Shown: piece after piece, positions 5,197 to 7,327 of the stretch
Numbering within the stretch: position 1 is the stretch's first letter
How the letters are laid out: every line of letters starts with the position of its first letter
DNA from: Deltaproteobacteria bacterium
Lineage (GTDB): Bacteria; Desulfobacterota; Desulfuromonadia; Geobacterales; Pseudopelobacteraceae
DNA length: 7,327 bases
Assembly (NCBI GenBank): GCA_016219145.1
Contig: JACRCG010000268.1
Coordinates: 1-7,327 of the forward strand
Reading direction: 5' to 3'
Made by a program: the position numbers and the translations under genes
Notes under the pieces: model-generated
Databases searched by the model: none
What the model saw: the letters and a program-made list of their open reading frames with translations, nothing else
Told to the model about the DNA's origin: nothing

Positions 5197-7327
5197 TTAA
5201 TATCGTCCGTACTTCTTGCGGAACCTCTGGCGCAGAGCCTCGGCCACGGTGTTGATGATAAAAGTGAAAACGAACAACAGTACCGCTGACAGGAACAGTA
5301 CGCGGTAGAGCGAGCTGTTCATGGGAGCTTCCGGTATCTCTACCGCAATGTTGGCTGACAGCGAGCGCAGGCCGTTAAACAGGCTCCAGCTCAAAATCGG
5401 GGTATTGCCGGTGGCCATCAACACAATCATGGTCTCGCCGATGGCGCGCCCGAATCCGATCATGACCGCCGAGAAAACTCCCGGCAGCGCCGAGGGGAGC
5501 ACCACTCTCCAGGCGGTCTGCCAGCGGCTGGCGCCCAGAGCCAGCGAGGCTGCCGTCAGGTTGCGCGGCACGTTTGAAATGGCGTCTTCGGCAATGGTAA
5601 AGATGATCGGGATCACGGCAAAACCGAGTGCGATGGCAATAATGATGCTGTTGCGCTGATCGTAGCGGACGCCCAGTATGCTGAAAAGCCACTGTTTAAA
5701 GTCGCCGGCGAAAAGATTCGTCTCAGCCAGTCCGCTTAAAAGAAAAGCCAGGTAGATCCCCATGATCACCACCGGGACCATGGCGATGAATTCATGGCCT
5801 CTGGTTACCCGCTGAAGCAGAGACGCGGTCTTGGTCCGTTTCCAGAAGAAGATGGTGAACACGAGCATGCACGGCACTATTATAATGCTGAAAAAGACCG
5901 TCAGGACGCTCTTGTCGATCAAAGGAGCCAGCCAGAGTCCGGCCAGGAAACCGATCACCACCGAGGGGATGGCGGCCATGATCTCAACCACCGGTTTGAC
6001 GCGCCCCTTAAGCTTCGGCGACATGAACTGGCTGGTATAAAGTGCCGCCAGCAGCGCCAGCGGTACCGCGAACAGCATCGCAAACAGCGTGGCCTTGATT
6101 GTGCCGAACACCAGTGGCACAAGACTCAGCTTGGGTTCGAAGTCGTCATTGGCGGCTGAGGACTGCCAGGCATATTCCGGATTGTCGTAGCCTTCATACC
6201 AGACTTTGCCGAACAGGGTGCCAAGCGAAATCTCAGGATGGGGAATATCCATTTTCCAGACCCTTAACGCCCCCTTGCTGTCCAACGCTGCCAAACTATT
6301 GCCTTTGGGTGACAGAGCGGCGTTGGTAATTGGTGCGTCAGACTTGATGGTCAGGAGGTTGCGCTCCGAGGTCATATGATCAACATGGATTTCTGCTGAA
6401 TTGATCGAAAGCAGGGTTTTGTCGCGCGGCGAAGGTATGATGGACGATACGGCCCCATGATTTGGGCGCAGGGTGTGAATGCGGGTCAGGCGCCGGTCGT
6501 CGCCGCTGCCGGCCACTTTGACAGGAAACCAGGTGATGAGTGCCCCACCTGAATCGCCGACAGCAAGTGAGACATCGCCAAGTACTAGAGCCAGCGAGGT
6601 TATGGCCTGGCCGTTTTCAGATGCAGGCACGCTTTCCAGGAGCCGGGCCTGTCCCGGTTCAGAAATATCCCAGCGCAGTAGCCAGCCCTTGTCGGTGCCG
6701 GCATACAGATAATGCCCTTTTGAATCGACCGCCAAGGCGGACAGGCGACCCGGCAGCGGTTCTTTGATCTCACTGACGGCAGTGCTCCGCTTTTCATTGC
6801 CGAGCAGGTCCTTCTCAACCAGTTGATGGGTTATCCGCAGGAAATCTCCGCCCAGTTGGTCGATCCGCACCGCTCCCTTGCCTTCTATTATGCGGGCAAT
6901 GGATTGCACGACACCACTGGCGGCTGCAAAAGAGATATCATCCTGAGCAGTGACAGCGTGACTGAGTGAAACTTTCCCTTCCGAAACACTGACAGCAGCC
7001 AGCGCAACCGTTACCGAACTGATTGCGCCGGAATCCCAAAGCAGATTGTAGGTTGACTTACCGATGTATTCAGCTGAAACGACGCGAACTGCGCCATTCG
7101 GAATCGCTGGCGCCTTGATGCTGGCGGACAGGGAGCCATCTGCAGCCTTCAAAAAGTGAAAGGCGCCGGTTTCGTCCAGAACAAAAACTCCCTGCTGGTT
7201 CTCTTCTGAACCTACCGCCAGAACCTTGCCGGTCAGTACGGCAGCAGGGAGCTTCAGTGTGGCCGAGATCTTTGCGGAGGGTGGATAGAACAGCGGCAGA
7301 GCGACCCGGGAGATCATTACTAGGATC
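5197..7327 (-). CDS. pstC: Phosphate ABC transporter permease PstC, long form with beta-propeller-like domain, 5' end outside window
   Basis: PstC is the second membrane subunit of the phosphate importer. The frame is open to the right edge. The first in-window Met (7317) is followed by ISRVALPLFYPPSAKI, which looks like the end of a first membrane helix, so the real start is probably outside. Numbering from that Met (706 residues), residues about 15-365 are a hydrophilic beta-rich region with WD40-like repeats: LAVDSKGHYLYAGTDKG then LLRWD (195-217), LAVGDSGGALITW (251-263) and LAALDSKGALRVW (342-354). The permease core follows, with membrane segments near 402-428, 442-463, 470-492, 509-530, 557-576, 612-636 and 671-692. 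The EAA loop is around 577-612 (EDAISNVPRN, then LALGASRWQT), followed by GFGRAIGETM. Long PstC proteins of this kind are known, for example in Pseudomonas. It is the first gene visible in the operon. Confidence 0.95.
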   Translation of the reverse strand, partial: ILVMISRVALPLFYPPSAKISATLKLPAAVLTGKVLAVGSEENQQGVFVLDETGAFHFLKAADGSLSASIKAPAIPNGAVRVVSAEYIGKSTYNLLWDSGAISSVTVALAAVSVSEGKVSLSHAVTAQDDISFAAASGVVQSIARIIEGKGAVRIDQLGGDFLRITHQLVEKDLLGNEKRSTAVSEIKEPLPGRLSALAVDSKGHYLYAGTDKGWLLRWDISEPGQARLLESVPASENGQAITSLALVLGDVSLAVGDSGGALITWFPVKVAGSGDDRRLTRIHTLRPNHGAVSSIIPSPRDKTLLSINSAEIHVDHMTSERNLLTIKSDAPITNAALSPKGNSLAALDSKGALRVWKMDIPHPEISLGTLFGKVWYEGYDNPEYAWQSSAANDDFEPKLSLVPLVFGTIKATLFAMLFAVPLALLAALYTSQFMSPKLKGRVKPVVEIMAAIPSVVIGFLAGLWLAPLIDKSVLTVFFSIIIVPCMLVFTIFFWKRTKTASLLQRVTRGHEFIAMVPVVIMGIYLAFLLSGLAETNLFAGDFKQWLFSILGVRYDQRNSIIIAIALGFAVIPIIFTIAEDAISNVPRNLTAASLALGASRWQTAWRVVLPSALPGVFSAVMIGFGRAIGETMIVLMATGNTPILSWSLFNGLRSLSANIAVEIPEAPMNSSLYRVLFLSAVLLFVFTFIINTVAEALRQRFRKKYGRY

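Overview
The window carries the tail of a high-affinity phosphate uptake operon, an SRP RNA gene and the front of the replication gene dnaX. All are read on the minus strand, so transcription runs from right to left. Codon use is moderately GC-rich and coding density is high. The enlarged PstC and PstA permeases, and protein sequences that look like Desulfuromonadales (Geobacter, Pelobacter and relatives), suggest a bacterium of that group. This placement is inference from general resemblance, not a database match.

Right to left: (1) 7327-5197, pstC, whose reading frame is open through the right edge, so its true N-terminus and any pstS or Pho-box promoter lie outside. (2) 5080-5190, first copy of a palindromic intergenic repeat. 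(3) 5062-3467, pstA. (4) 3454-3343, second copy of the same repeat in the same orientation. (5) 3317-2547, pstB. (6) 2521-1850, phoU. (7) 1848-1829, a short GC-rich hairpin followed by a T run, a plausible operon terminator. (8) about 1828-1671, no gene recognised, only a small hairpin. (9) about 1656-1555, the small bacterial SRP RNA (ffs), with a terminal stem extendable to 1541-1670. (10) 1396-1, dnaX, cut by the left edge inside its C-terminal part.

PstC and PstA form the membrane channel, PstB powers it, and PhoU links transporter state to the PhoR/PhoB phosphate response. Both permeases are of the long type. PstC has a roughly 360-residue beta-propeller-like region and PstA a roughly 240-residue coiled-coil-containing region between the first membrane segment and the transport core, so both probably place large domains outside the cytoplasmic membrane. 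The SRP RNA and dnaX are housekeeping genes.

The most unusual feature is the pair of about 112-bp imperfect palindromes, built of 8-bp 'ACACGGAG'-type units, in the two gaps flanking pstA. Without them the gaps would be about 23 and 37 bases. They should form long hairpins in the pst mRNA. I see no defence system, CRISPR array, transposase gene or other clearly new system here.
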